Assembly: GCA_021018815.1 (NCBI GenBank)
Contig: JAITYX010000005.1
Span: 11,578,001 to 11,642,000, forward strand
DNA from: Talinum fruticosum
Taxonomy: Eukaryota > Streptophyta > Magnoliopsida > Caryophyllales > Talinaceae
Reading direction: 5' to 3'
Length of the DNA: 64,000 bases
Part shown: one piece after another, positions 52,681 to 63,273 of the stretch
Layout: each line of letters begins with the position of its first letter
How positions within the stretch are numbered: the stretch's first letter is position 1
Notes under the pieces: model-generated
The model's input: the letters and a program-made list of their open reading frames with translations, nothing else
What the model was told of the DNA's origin: nothing
Databases searched by the model: none
Made by a program: the position numbers and the translations under genes

Positions 52681-55299
52681 CGTATTTGCTTGCCCCTCCG
52701 TACAGTCCAAAAAAAACATATACAAACCACAATCCCAATACAATCTTCACCAGAACTTATACAAAACAACAAACACATATACTCATCACATTTTATATAT
52801 AGGCCTTCCTCTTCGATAGAATATATACAAAACAACAAATACATATTCAAACCTCAATCATACGTGCATATTTATACCTATAACTATGTATGACTACTAA
52901 AATCGCAAACTTGACCTATCAAATAATGAAGAATAAGCTGTAATATATATACCTATTCCTTTATACGATTGTATACGAACTCTGCCCAACCTTGTTTTAA
53001 CTCGTTAAGCACTTCAATCTGTATAGGCAATGGGTGGCTTCTTTCCAGGAAATATTGTGATCAATGCTGCAAAAGACATATTAATTAGGTCGGTGTAAGT
53101 GTTAATCAAGCTGAAAAGAGAATATAAAAATAATTAATTAAAAGTGCAACTATACCTCTTTGGGCCTAGCATTCTTTTCGAGTTTGTTCACAATCTCTTT
53201 CATGTTCGCCGCTTGTTTATGGCACTACAATAATAAAAATAGATTCCCAACACATACAACATTAATTAGTACTTATGTATCTCGTAAGTAATATGAAATG
53301 AAAAACATGTAAAGTACATTGTAATAACTAAGAGAACCTCACCTTTACGGGGACAATTAGTGGTTGTGCTTTCTTCACTTGTTGGGACCTCCGCCATAAT
53401 AATAACGGACTAGAGTACTATTTTTCAATCGGAAAAAATAAAATTCAAGTTAGACATATCATTGAACGATTACTTAACAAAACAACATAAAATGATTAAA
53501 AAGTATGAACTCATGCCTCGATGACTTCCTTGATATCTTCTCGACATCATGACCACGAGGATCAAAGAAGTAGGCCACATTAGCCCTTGAAAATATGACA
53601 GCAAGCATCCAATGGTGACTACAAAATAACACATTTTTATATAAGATAACACCATATAAAAACTTCATCGGTTAGTTAGTTCATTATTTGGCCACTTACC
53701 TCTCATTGATCATCTGTCGGAAAGAACGTTTTTTATCCGCAACATTTTTCATGACTACAAAGATATAGGAGACTCATTTGTCATGATTCAGCCCATCTCC
53801 TTGAATAACGAAGTAGGGTTCAAAAACTAAACAAAGTCCTTCCCAATCTCGTGCAGCCACCTTACATATTAATATGTAGTTAGAAATTGAAATTAATTAG
53901 TAAAAAACCCTAATTAAGAATATATTAACTCACATCATGCCAAGCGTAATAGCGGATACACCAATTTCCTTTGTGCGCAAAAATTGCGATATGTCGTCCG
54001 AAAGACAAAGACCGACATATTCGCTTCACGTAGCCCTAACACGTGACTTGGCATGCTACAAATTATCACGTCCTCTCGTTGACGGACTCTGTACATAACT
54101 TTCCAAAGTAGCACACCAATCTGTGAGAGACTCTTCAATGGAGTTGAGAGAAGAATTCTTCGGACAATGAGCGGGCGCTACTGAACGTTTGCTTATGCCA
54201 TTAGCGCCCTTCATCCCACTCTCGGATCTATCCACTGATATCCTAGTGAATAATCAATACAAAAATGAGAAATATACATATGTCATATTAAAAACTACTA
54301 AATCTAATATTTTTAATACAAATGAATTACCGTAGTGAGGATGACTAAACTCTTGGGCCAACGAAGAAGAGTGTTGACTACATCGTCAACGAGTGTGGAG
54401 GTTTGCTCCCTGGATCGGCAACTCACGCTCGCCTTTCCCATGTATGACCTCTTTGACACTTACCCTCACCTCATCGGTTGCAAGGGTGTCCTGTGAATGA
54501 CAACATGTGCCCTCCACGGGAAAACAACACCCAATGCCATAACATGCTCTAGGGGAGGGTGATGAGAAGCTAACTTGTAATTCGCCAGCTGCATATGAAT
54601 AAGTAAACATTTGACATAAAAGTTAAATAACCTAAAAACCATGAAAATAAACGGACAAAGTTTCCCCTTTAAAGTAAACATTTTCCCGAGATAACGGTCC
54701 TCATCCGATACAACAAAAACATACTAAATAAGTAATTACTTAAAGGCCACATATCGGAGTTATGCAACAACAAAAACATTCTATAAGTAACTATTCAATA
54801 AGACGGTGTGCTTTTTCCTAGTCCCAAAGTGCTCAACTATCCCCACCCGCTCAACGACAGCTTAAACACGACCGGGATACTCATCTCTTTGTAGGGCCAA
54901 GGCTAGCTTGTCCCTCCTCCCGATGGTGTTAGCGTCTAAAGTCGATGTCCGTGAAAAAGACTCCTGTAAGAAGAAAAAAATATTATCATTTGACAAATTC
55001 ATAAAATAAACCGATAAGTTCTCAAAATAAATAAAGGAAAATAGTAAAAAACTCACGAGTCGGCGAGAAATAGCTTCTACATTGGGCGTAGTGAAGGTTC
55101 CATCTTTCTTCCTTCTTCCTTCGATCCACACCTCATCCCTATCAACAACGAGTTGCGAAGTATCTATGGTGGACCCTTCACCGGATGTGGTTTGAAGTTA
55201 TTCAAGCTTTTGCTTGTACAACCTCTCCTCCAAGTTCACATATCCCACACGGGACAACACATGACACTATTAGAAATATTGGATTTTGTGATCTGAATA

Positions 55300-55490
55300 A
55301 AAATAGTCACAATTTGTGACTACTTTTGTGACGATTTATAAGTGGTTAGAATTTGTGAGAAATTCAGTCACATTTTGTGACCAATTTTGTAACCATTTTA
55401 AAAACAGTCACAAAATTAAAATTTTAAAAATTTTGTGACTAATTGCGTGACCGAAAAATAATTTGTAAATGATCACAAAATTGGTTCCGT
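55300..55490. repeat. Left subterminal repeats of the inner CACTA
   Basis: At least ten variants of GTCACAAATT/GTCACAAAAT and the complement ATTTTGTGAC occur in both directions. The right end (58430-58980) has an even longer array with the same motif. Confidence 0.85.
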
Positions 55491-55503
55491 TATTGAATGT
55501 CTT

Positions 55504-56160
55504 GCCTTATTGTAACTCACGCGTCGTTGTTTCGGTCACATTAACATCTCTCTCGCCGTCTCTCTCTTTCCCTTTTTCTCTCTTGCTCTCACCTTCACTG
55601 CATCGGCGGCGATCGGCGACTCCTACGGCTCCCGAAAACTCCAACGGTAAGTCTCTCTCTTCCCTCTCCCTCCCTCCCTCCCTCTCCCATCTCGATCCGA
55701 ATCGCATTTTTAGGTTTCCGGGTTTCTCAACTCACTCTAAGCGACGAGCAACACCGCCACGACTCTCTCTCTCTCTCAACTTACTCTAAGCGACCGGTGA
55801 CAACACCAATGATGGGGTTTTCGCAAGTAAGTTCCCCCTGCCCTTGCTCCGGATCTCGAATTTTAAAGATTTCCCGTTCCACCTTCCTCTTCAATTTGAA
55901 CATTGGAGGTTAATTTTGGAGGTCTCCATGGTCCCACTCTCTCTCCGTTCGAAGTTTATAACTCCCGATTCGAGCTACTCACAAGAGCCGTGGCTATGCT
56001 CCAGTGTTGGTATCCGTTCGAATGTTGGGAAGAGGCACTTAACACCCGCAAATGGGTATGCTCCAATGTTCCTAAATGTCTACGACTTGATACTCGTAAA
56101 TGGCCACATATATTAGGCGAGGCCTTAGTATTTATCATACTAGGTGTTGAAGGTGAGCAG
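55504..56160 (+). pseudogene. Captured fragment of a DeSI/PPPDE-type peptidase gene
   Basis: A CT-rich 5' UTR-like stretch with a plausible splice donor (ACGGTAAGT near 55645) precedes a coding remnant: MVPLSLRSKF at 55928, then PANGYAPMFLNVYDLILVNG at about 56048-56107. Plant DeSI proteins read (V/M)(Y/F)LNVYDLTP(I/V)NGY(V/I)YW here. Next, Y-stop-A-G-L-S-I-Y-H-T-G-V-E follows if GCGAGG is read as GCAGG. The His of that block is the family's catalytic His. The Trp is a stop (TAG). The family removes SUMO or ubiquitin from proteins. The rest of the gene is absent. The identification is by eye and moderately sure. Confidence 0.55.
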
Positions 56161-58020
56161 CTAGTATGTTATAATCCGAAAGGAAATTTGATAATTGAAA
56201 ACATAGTCTCTTGTAAATGGTGATAATTTAAAACTTCATTAAGATAAGTCATGTTTGGAATTTTGTTGAACAGTCCATGGTGGAGAATACTTACCCCTTG
56301 ATATTATGTGTTCCATTTTTAGTCGGCATTGTTATATAATTGATACATCACATGATATTTGGATAGAATGTATGGTTGCCTTGGTGATTTTGGCCAATTC
56401 TATAGATTTCCACAACTATAATATAGGACTAGATGTTAGATTATCATCTACTTCCACATTTATGGGAGGATAATGTCCAATACCCATTATATTGTCTTCT
56501 TCAACTTTTTTTTTCGAGAGAAAATGTCAAGGCAAAGTGTAGGTAGGGGCTGGTTTTATCCCACAGGATCTTCTTCGGTTTTATCATACTCATAGACTAT
56601 GTATGTATGTATGATGGAGGTGTTCCATCAAGTGGTTACATCGAATATATAGTTGGGTATCAATCAAGTGGACATGATGGAGCAAGTGGCGTAGCAGGGA
56701 AAGAGATGTTTTATATGATAATTATGTGATGAATTAATAATGGGGAGATAATTAATTATGTATGTATCTGGCATGATAATGATTAACTATATATTGACTT
56801 AATAATACCATATTGTCTTCAATTTTCATGGAATATATCTATATGATATGGGTATGTCCCTTGGAAGTCAAATTTATATTTAAAGAAAAGGGGGACACAT
56901 CTATTTTTTTTTTATATAAAGGCATATCTAGTCATATATGCACTGAATATATATTGGAAAAACAAAATATACATATCTTATTCAAAGTGTGGAAAAGTAT
57001 CATGGTCCGTTGGCCCCCTTTCTTCGCCCTTACGTTCTTCGAGTGTCTTGCTTTACTAAGGATCGGGCCTGGAGTCCATTCTTTAGTCAAATTTGTACAA
57101 CTTTCTATTTGGGAGTACCAAAAAAGAAAGTTGGGAATATTAGTGAGCTATTGTAATATAGTAATAATTTGGGCAAAATGCAAATTACATTAAGTAATAA
57201 TGTTTGGTGATGATGATAGCTTCCCAAATTTACTGATGATGATGATCTGTTCCAAAGTAATCTTCTTAGAAAGTGGGCATATGAAGGAAACTCAATTCTC
57301 GAAATCTTTAGTTTACGAAGTGAAGGAAACTTAACTTGATCAATTATTATATATAATGGCTCCTTTTACAAGCCATAATTACAAGGGCTCTTATAGTTGG
57401 AGTTTGATTTAGAAGCTACTGCTTGGTGTGCACTAAAGGTATGTCCTCTATGACTAATGCAAATATATTTAGTTTGTAATTTATAACTTTTATTGTGATT
57501 GTGGCAGAAGGGATTAATTGACCGGCATCAATCTATACGATCGGTGTGGTATGGCCCAATAATGTATATCTTGTTGTGGAACCGAACCAATTGTGTTGTG
57601 GTTGATTAATGATTTGCATATTGGGGTTTCGTTCCCTATAAGCATGTGATTGTTATTATGTGCGAATAATGTGTATGCTTTTGTATAATAGTATATATCG
57701 TGATTAATGCAAATGGTATATGATTGTTTTACTTGATATAAATGTTAATTTTGATGAAAATAGTATATGACTGAATACATTGACTTTCTATTGCTTGTAT
57801 GTGATTAGTGTAGAAACTTAGTGTATTTTAATGATTTAGGTTTATCATATCACTCATACTTGCACATTAAATTAAGAAACTAATGAAATATTATTTTTGG
57901 AAAAAATATTGTTGTAATGATGAGCATAAAAGGCAATTGGTAATAAATTTGTATACATAAATTTGTTTTCACTCATGCGCTATGAAAAAATGTACTTAAT
58001 TATTCTACTCTTGATTGTAT
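56161..58020. other. Inner CACTA, unassigned AT-rich sequence
   Basis: This is AT-rich with short open stretches only (such as 56813-57193), none resembling a known family. Long T runs and TATATA tracts suggest intron or intergenic sequence. I see no gene in it. Confidence 0.5.
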
Positions 58021-58021
58021 A

Positions 58022-58290
58022 TAGGTCGAAGAACTTCAAAGAGAGCCAACTATTGCTCAACATTTTAGACGCACTCATACAAGGAAAGACCAGACTTTTC
58101 TAGATGAAAAGGCGAAAGAGACTTATGTGAGTAATTCATTTTCTTAGTCATATGTTACTCATAATTTCTATTGTTCTCTTTTATTTATATGAAAAAACTA
58201 TTGCATTTTCTTTAATTTAGGAGAAGTATGAGAAGAAGTTTGTAGAGATCAAAGGAACACAATGCTCTCAAGATGAAGGTTCTAACTCCC
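58022..58290 (+). pseudogene. Transposase_24 C-terminus of the inner CACTA
   Basis: The first exon reads VEELQREPTIAQHFRRTHTR and KDQTFLDEKAKETY, entered after a TATATAG acceptor and ended at ACTTATGTGAGT. A second exon after TTTAATTTAG continues EKYEKKFVEIKGTQCSQDEG. THTRKDxTFxDEKAxExYEKYE is the typical end of the plant Transposase_24 (PF03004) protein. The N-terminal exons are missing, so it is a relic on the plus strand. Confidence 0.7.
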
Positions 58291-59420
58291 AAAAGACTTA
58301 TGTTTTGCATAATTGTATGCTTAAATTTAATTTGTCGTTATGAACAATGTACATCGATATATAAATATTTAGTGTGATTTTGTAATACTGAGATTTGCCT
58401 CATGATTGTGTGCAATGATTTTTATGACAAAAATGCGGTCACAAAAATAGTCACAATGTCTTTACTTTTCTTAGAATCGGTCACAAAAGTGGTCACAAAA
58501 ATTAAGCCATAAAATGGAATAAGTCACAAAATTAGTCACAAAAGAGTATAAGAATAAAATGGAATCGAGTCACAAAAGTGGTCACAAATAGGCATAATTT
58601 TAAAACTAAGTTGGTCATAAAGCGGTCACAAAGTAGCATAACTTCAAAACTAAGTCAATCACAAAAGCGGTCACAATTATATAACGGTCACAAAATTTCT
58701 CAAGAATAATGGTCACAAAATCGGTCACAAACGTATTCGAGTCACGAAAGTTTTCACAAAGTGGTCTTAATTTCACACCACAAAAACGGTCGTAAAATCA
58801 ATGTGAAATACAAAGCGAGTCACAAAAGTCGGTCACAATTTCGGTCGGAATTTGTGACCGAATCGATCATAAATCTGATTTCAGACGAGGGGTTTCGGAC
58901 CACCCAAATCGGTCACAAACCCATTTGTGATCGAAATGTGGCATTTTGTGATCGATTTTGGCGATCACAAATTGCTTGTTTTCTTATAGTGTGAGGGTAC
59001 GGATTACTCTTAATCTTCTTCCGATTGGCTTCACCTATTGCATGCACATGTAATATTAAGAAACGAAAATATCGGTGCGTAACACTTATATTTCTTCATT
59101 TTTATATTAATTCGAAAATCTACATAACACTATATGTATATGAGATAGAATATTGAATGAAATAACCTTGTATGTCGGAGGGTGACATATGACTCAAACG
59201 ATCTCTAATCCTCCTTTGTGATACAATTGTAGACCTCCCGGGTTCTACCTTCTTGTTTTATCTACTTTTTTGGTAGACCCATATAGCGACAATGTGATAT
59301 TTGCGGTCTCTAAACTTTTACGCGCTGACATGAGGGTCTTTTGTTTCACAAAGGGGATCTAAGATTCATTAACTTTCAAGTTGAACGTTCTACGAAACAC
59401 AAGAACGAGTATGCATTAGT

Positions 59421-60369
59421 ACATATATATTAACCATTTACAGTATAAGTTGCAATACTAAGTTGATATGTATTCATTTACTCGAATATCGTTACGTATG
59501 TTCTCCTTAATGGAATCAGGAACATCGGCCTATTTTCGAAGTTGATGTTTACATGGCAGCGAGGTTGTTGTACCAACGTAGCTCATACGGGTAGCTTTAT
59601 TCCAACCTACAACATTTCCGTGGCTATCAAAATCAAACCCGTGTAAGGAGAATTAGATCGTCCGTACTCTGGACCAACTTCTCCTTGTTCATCATAGTTC
59701 ACCCCTCGATTTTTTTGTAATTTTCAAATAATCCACCTTAAAAGCTGCAAGCAATTATACAACTCTTGATAAATAAACATATACAGACAATTTTCGGACG
59801 AAAACACATAAGTTGGGTCGGGTAGTAGCCAACGCGGGCTGACCGTGTAGTCTAGTAGGACCTCTGCTGGCTGCCCGGAACCTTGGTTCGTCAATTTTGG
59901 TCGTTTTTTATCTCTTCTCTTGTTTTCATAATTCTATCCATTCACATTCCTCAAATATAATTTGTTCATAAATTCAAATAACTTGTCCAAATGAACCCAA
60001 AAATGCTTGAATCTAGATTGAACCCTAAAATCCTTGTTTCGGATATATGAGAAGGGGACGGGGTGCCGGGGGAAGAGAGAGAGATAAATTTACTAGATGA
60101 AAGAACGCATGTAGAGAAGAATGTCGGTGGAGGAGAAGAGGAGAGCCCGAGAAGAGAGAGCGAACAGCGAACAGCAAGAAGGGGACTGAATTCACTCGGT
60201 TGAGGCGAGTGAAAGTGATAGGAAAGGGGCTCCAAGGAGAAGAACTCGGGCACCGAAAACTCGGACGGAGAAGGATGCCGGTGAAGGAGAAGAGAGAGCC
60301 CAAGAAGAGATGAGCGAAGCGAGATGGTGGGAATGGAACAGTGAGAGGTTATAGGGGGTTGGTGCAGCA
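59421..60369. other. Outer CACTA, 5' part of gene region (minus strand)
   Basis: No clear protein family is visible. At 60116-60180 and 60268-60328 an imperfect direct repeat of about 60 bp occurs (GAA(G/T)GATGCCGGTGAAGGAG type). The coding strand is CT-rich here, like a 5' leader. Minus-strand open stretches at 59966-60370 are low-complexity Ser/Pro/Leu and not convincing genes. Confidence 0.5.
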
Positions 60370-60593
60370 CTTTAGATGACGGTTCACAACTAAGAATCGT
60401 CGTTTAAAGTTCTTTATGACGACAGTTCATTTACTGAACCGTTAGACGATGGTTGTTCATTTGAATCGTCGTCATATATATAGTAAAAACCGTACTTTTT
60501 ACAAAAATTCCACCGGTCCATTTTTCATGATGGTTTGTCCTTTTCACCTTTGTTAAAGACCAGTCGTTAAAAGTGGTTTACGTAGTAGTGACT

Positions 60594-60955
60594 CTTCTTA
60601 TCAACCTTGTGCCTAGCATAATCAATGTCCGAGTAGCCTCCGAGAGTTAGACCTCGGTCTTTTGAGTACAAGAGACTAAGTGTCCGAGTCCCTACAAGAT
60701 ATCTTAAAATTCTCTTCACTTGGAGTGAGATTAGATTCTTTTGGATTATCTTAAAATCTTGCACAAAGGTAGACACTGAACATTATATGTGGTCTGCTAA
60801 AAGTTAAGTATAGTAGAGCTCCAATCATACATCTGTAGATTTTATGATCTTCGACTTACCGTTCTCCTCTCGAGTCTAGTTTAGTATTGCTTTCCATTAG
60901 TTGTTGCTAGTTTAGCATCTTGAAGCTTATACTTCTTAAGTAACTCCTTAACATA
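60594..60955 (-). pseudogene. RT/RNase H fragment of element M
   Basis: Read leftwards: KYKLQDAKLA near 60920, a VQDFKIIQKNLISLQVKRIL block (60770), RYLVGTRTLSLLYSKDRGL and GYSDIDYARHKVDKKSHYY, running into the CACTA end at 60590. Variants of these motifs in A and E read VKRIFRYLAGTRT and NADYARYKVDRKST. The right edge is the solo LTR at 60956; 61225-61246 (CTTAGATTGGTTACAATAAA) looks like the next piece. Confidence 0.8.
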
Positions 60956-61219
60956 TGAAGACTCGGGTATAACTCTCTATCTCCCTATGGTTTTGATTTC
61001 AAGTCATTACGAGTAGTTAAGAAGCTGAACTTTAAGTTTTAAACATTATCGACCCATTCGAAACCATATCTTCGATAGAACACACTTAACTAGGTTTCGA
61101 CCCACTCGGAGATAACTCGGAACGATGGTATGAGTAAATAATGTCACCAACACTTCATATTCCGAACACCGACTTATTGTTCTAGGGTAACTTAGCCTCT
61201 CTCCTAGAGCAAACCTTCA
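60956..61219 (+). repeat. Shrunken solo LTR in element M
   Basis: It begins TGAAGACTCGGG at 60956 and ends AAACCTTCA at 61219. At only 264 bp, U3 start and U5 end have been joined by an internal deletion that removed the promoter. The flanks are ACATA (60951-60955) and ACACA (61220-61224), and the pol text can be followed on both sides, so this is a target duplication with one change. Confidence 0.8.
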
Positions 61220-61246
61220 ACACACTTAGATTGGTTACAATAAATC

Positions 61247-63253
61247 TGTAGACACCTAAAACGTGTCATCCTTATCTTTTTATTTTTGTATTTTATTTTG
61301 TTGGTCCGGTCATGAAATCCCGAGTCCTATTTGTGGATTCGGATCACGGTTGGTGTCCGATTGGCGTGACGGAAGCCGAGAAAACCATAAAAACCCTGTA
61401 GCATAAAAAATAAACCTTTTTGGCTTGGGTGAGTCCAAAAATCTATTTTCTTCGAGATGATCAAAGCCCAGGTCAACCCTCCAGAGTCAATGGTGGTCGA
61501 TGCTTGCGTACTGAGCTCTTCAATGCTCGGAACATTGCGTTTCATAATCAGCGTCCAACCAAGACACGGAGCTAAAGTCATCCATACAACTTCATTATTG
61601 CCGGCACCGCGTTTGATGGTCGGAATCACTAAAATGTTGTGTTTTACTCCAAGTATCCAAATGAGACATGAAGCTTATTTTCATAAAACAATGTCACTTA
61701 TGGCCAGTAGCTGCGTTTCAAGGGATTTTGCCCCCAAATGCTGTGTTTCACATTAGAATTTAGCTGCACCATGGAGCGAAGCTGGAGCCCGTACGACGTC
61801 ATTTATGTTTGTTACAGACACAACAGACACACGATTCCTAGGATCCGGTCCAAGCCTGATTTGGTATGATTTTTGTGATTTTATCGGCGAGTTTTCTTCT
61901 CATTTCGATCAGTTGCTTAAGCTAAAACCCTAAGTCATTTGCAACCTAACCATCTTCTCAAAGTAGAGAGCTTAGGCTTTTATTTTTCATATGGCGCTAT
62001 CTTCTTGAAGTTTAATTAAGAGCTACTCGAATATTCACTTATTTTGATTTCTTGGTCTCCTTTTCAGCTGATCCTCCCTACACTACAAACATCCGAACCC
62101 TAATACACCATCTGTCACTTACATGTTCCTACTTACCTTTATTAAAACTCACAAAAACCCCCATCCCGTCACCGCCATCGCACTTTCGGATCCGATTCGA
62201 GATCCGGATCGGCAAGTGGGACAACTTGAGGCCACCAAATTGGCCTTCAAACTATAGTTTATTTAATTTCATTATTTATCATTTTGGTATTATGGAGAAA
62301 TATGTAATTGCATTTAATTCTTCCTCGCTTTGATGTAACCTTTTAATTTTCGTTTTCGCTTTCTTTTCTTTCGTTTCTTTATAGCTTTCGTTTATTGATT
62401 GCTTTTATATATGCTCTATCGCTTTTGCTAGCATGCTTTGATTGCTTTAAATTTTGTATCTTATTATGCTTGTATGCCTATTTTTAATGCATTATCTAAA
62501 CTCACTTGCTCAAATTAGTAAAAGTCGTCTTTTGATGGGCGGAACGGAAGGGTTTATCCCTACGTTTTGTACCCTTGCCCCGAATTTGGATTCTTGGTTC
62601 TAGACTGATGGAGTCAACTTTAAACCTCTTTCAAGCTTAGTTTTCCTATATTAAGATTGAAAGAGTATTTCTTTATTTTATTTTTGTTAGTTTTTGTTCT
62701 TAAAGCCGATCGACGACTCTGTTTTTCCTCTTTATTTCTCCTAATTAGCTCCTCGACATTTTTGACTAAAAAAATAACAAAAGAGGATTTTAGATCTAAC
62801 AGTTAGGCCATGGACTGAGACCGATTACCTCGGTCCGGGCCCATGGCCGATGCCGCCAATTGTACGACGCTGGCTCTCGCCGGAGCCGGACGGTCAATGT
62901 GTACGGCTTCGGTCCAAGCTAGTGTTTTCACACTTATTTCGCCCAAAAACCTACGGCATAATTAAGAAAACCATCATTTCTTTTTTTTTTTTTAGTTGTG
63001 AAATATTATCCCGAGGTTTCCAAAAATAATGCCTAAAATTAAATGGTTAATAAAGCTGCCACTCACTTTTACTTAAAATTATTCCAAATCCGATAATAAA
63101 AATTAGGACTCTTAATAAGGGATACGTCCTCACGATGAAAAACTATCACCTTTAAAAATAAAAATCATTTCCATCTTCAAAAGGAGAAAAATCCCGCCAA
63201 TTCGTGGGGAAGCTCGGGGCCGGGCTTCGGTTCGGGGACCGTGGTTCCTACGA
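61247..63253 (+). mobile_element. Tat/Ogre-like Ty3/gypsy 5' LTR
   Basis: It starts TGTAGACACC at 61247 and ends about 63253 in GGTTCCTACGA, an imperfect complement of the start. It is about 2.0 kb long. The PBS follows directly. It resembles the minus-strand LTR at 1-537. The open stretches inside (61457-61756, 62052-62333) are not coding by my reading. The rest of the element lies beyond the right edge. Confidence 0.7.
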
Positions 63254-63254
63254 G

Positions 63255-63273
63255 TGGCGACTCCACTGTGGAC
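63255..63273 (+). other. Primer-binding site of the Tat/Ogre-like element
   Basis: TGGCGACTCCACTGTGGAC resembles the site used by Ogre/Tat elements, which is complementary to the 3' end of an Arg-tRNA (TGGCGACTCxGCTGGGGA). It lies two bases from the LTR end. Confidence 0.7.

Larger units (their letters stand above)
55265..58991 (+). mobile_element. Inner CACTA transposon, 3.7 kb, carrying captured gene sequence
   Basis: The ends are CACTATTAGAAATATTGGAT and, reverse-complemented, CACTATAAGAAAACAAGCAA. TGA is duplicated at 55262-55264 and 58992-58994. Subterminal GTCACAAAA repeats are dense at 55300-55490 and 58430-58980. It is inserted in the Transposase_24 coding region of the outer CACTA. 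It carries a DeSI-like fragment (55500-56160) and a Transposase_24 C-terminus (58022-58290), but no TNP2 transposase. Confidence 0.9.
53150..59420 (-). pseudogene. Outer CACTA gene: Transposase_24 / DUF8039-like / Ulp1-like protein
   Basis: Exons on the minus strand. From 59040: EANRKKIKSNPYPH, interrupted by the inner CACTA, then VLSRVGYVNLEERLYKQKLE (55260) and DEVWIEGRRKKDGTFTTPN (55130), a Transposase_24 pattern with one nonsense codon (TAA at about 55200). An intron (GTGAGT...CTTACAG, about 55056-54965) leads to GRRDKLALALQRDEYPGRV. Near 54530-54360 lie ATDEVRVSVKEVIHGKGE and DVVNTLLRWPKSLV, like DUF8039. Near 54130-53950 lie SRVRATRSEYVGLCLSDDIS and FLRTKEIGVSAIT. Near 53620 HHWMLAVIFSRANVAYFFDP resembles the His/Asp part of Ulp1 (C48) proteases. 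Exon limits are approximate. Confidence 0.65.
52341..60590 (-). mobile_element. Outer CACTA (En/Spm-type) transposon, 8.25 kb
   Basis: The ends are CACTGCTACAGGAACCATTT and, reverse-complemented, CACTACTACGTAAACCACTT, about 22 of 29 bases matching. The 3-bp target duplication ACT is at 52338-52340 and 60591-60593; removing the element restores the RNase H text GAAGTACTCTTCTTATC. Subterminal repeats of the type ATGACGACGGTT occur on both sides (52380-52660; 60370-60500), as CACTA elements have. Without the inner element it is about 4.5 kb. I see no TNP2 transposase, so it could only move with help. Confidence 0.9.

Noticed and set aside
59966..60370. Ser/Pro/Leu-rich minus-strand open stretch as a gene.
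   Set aside because: Low complexity, CT-rich leader-like sequence within a transposon and no recognisable motif.
61457..61756. Open stretch within the gypsy LTR as a coding gene.
   Set aside because: It lies in U3 of a 2-kb LTR, resembles 1-537 in nucleotides with no shared reading frame, and matches no family.
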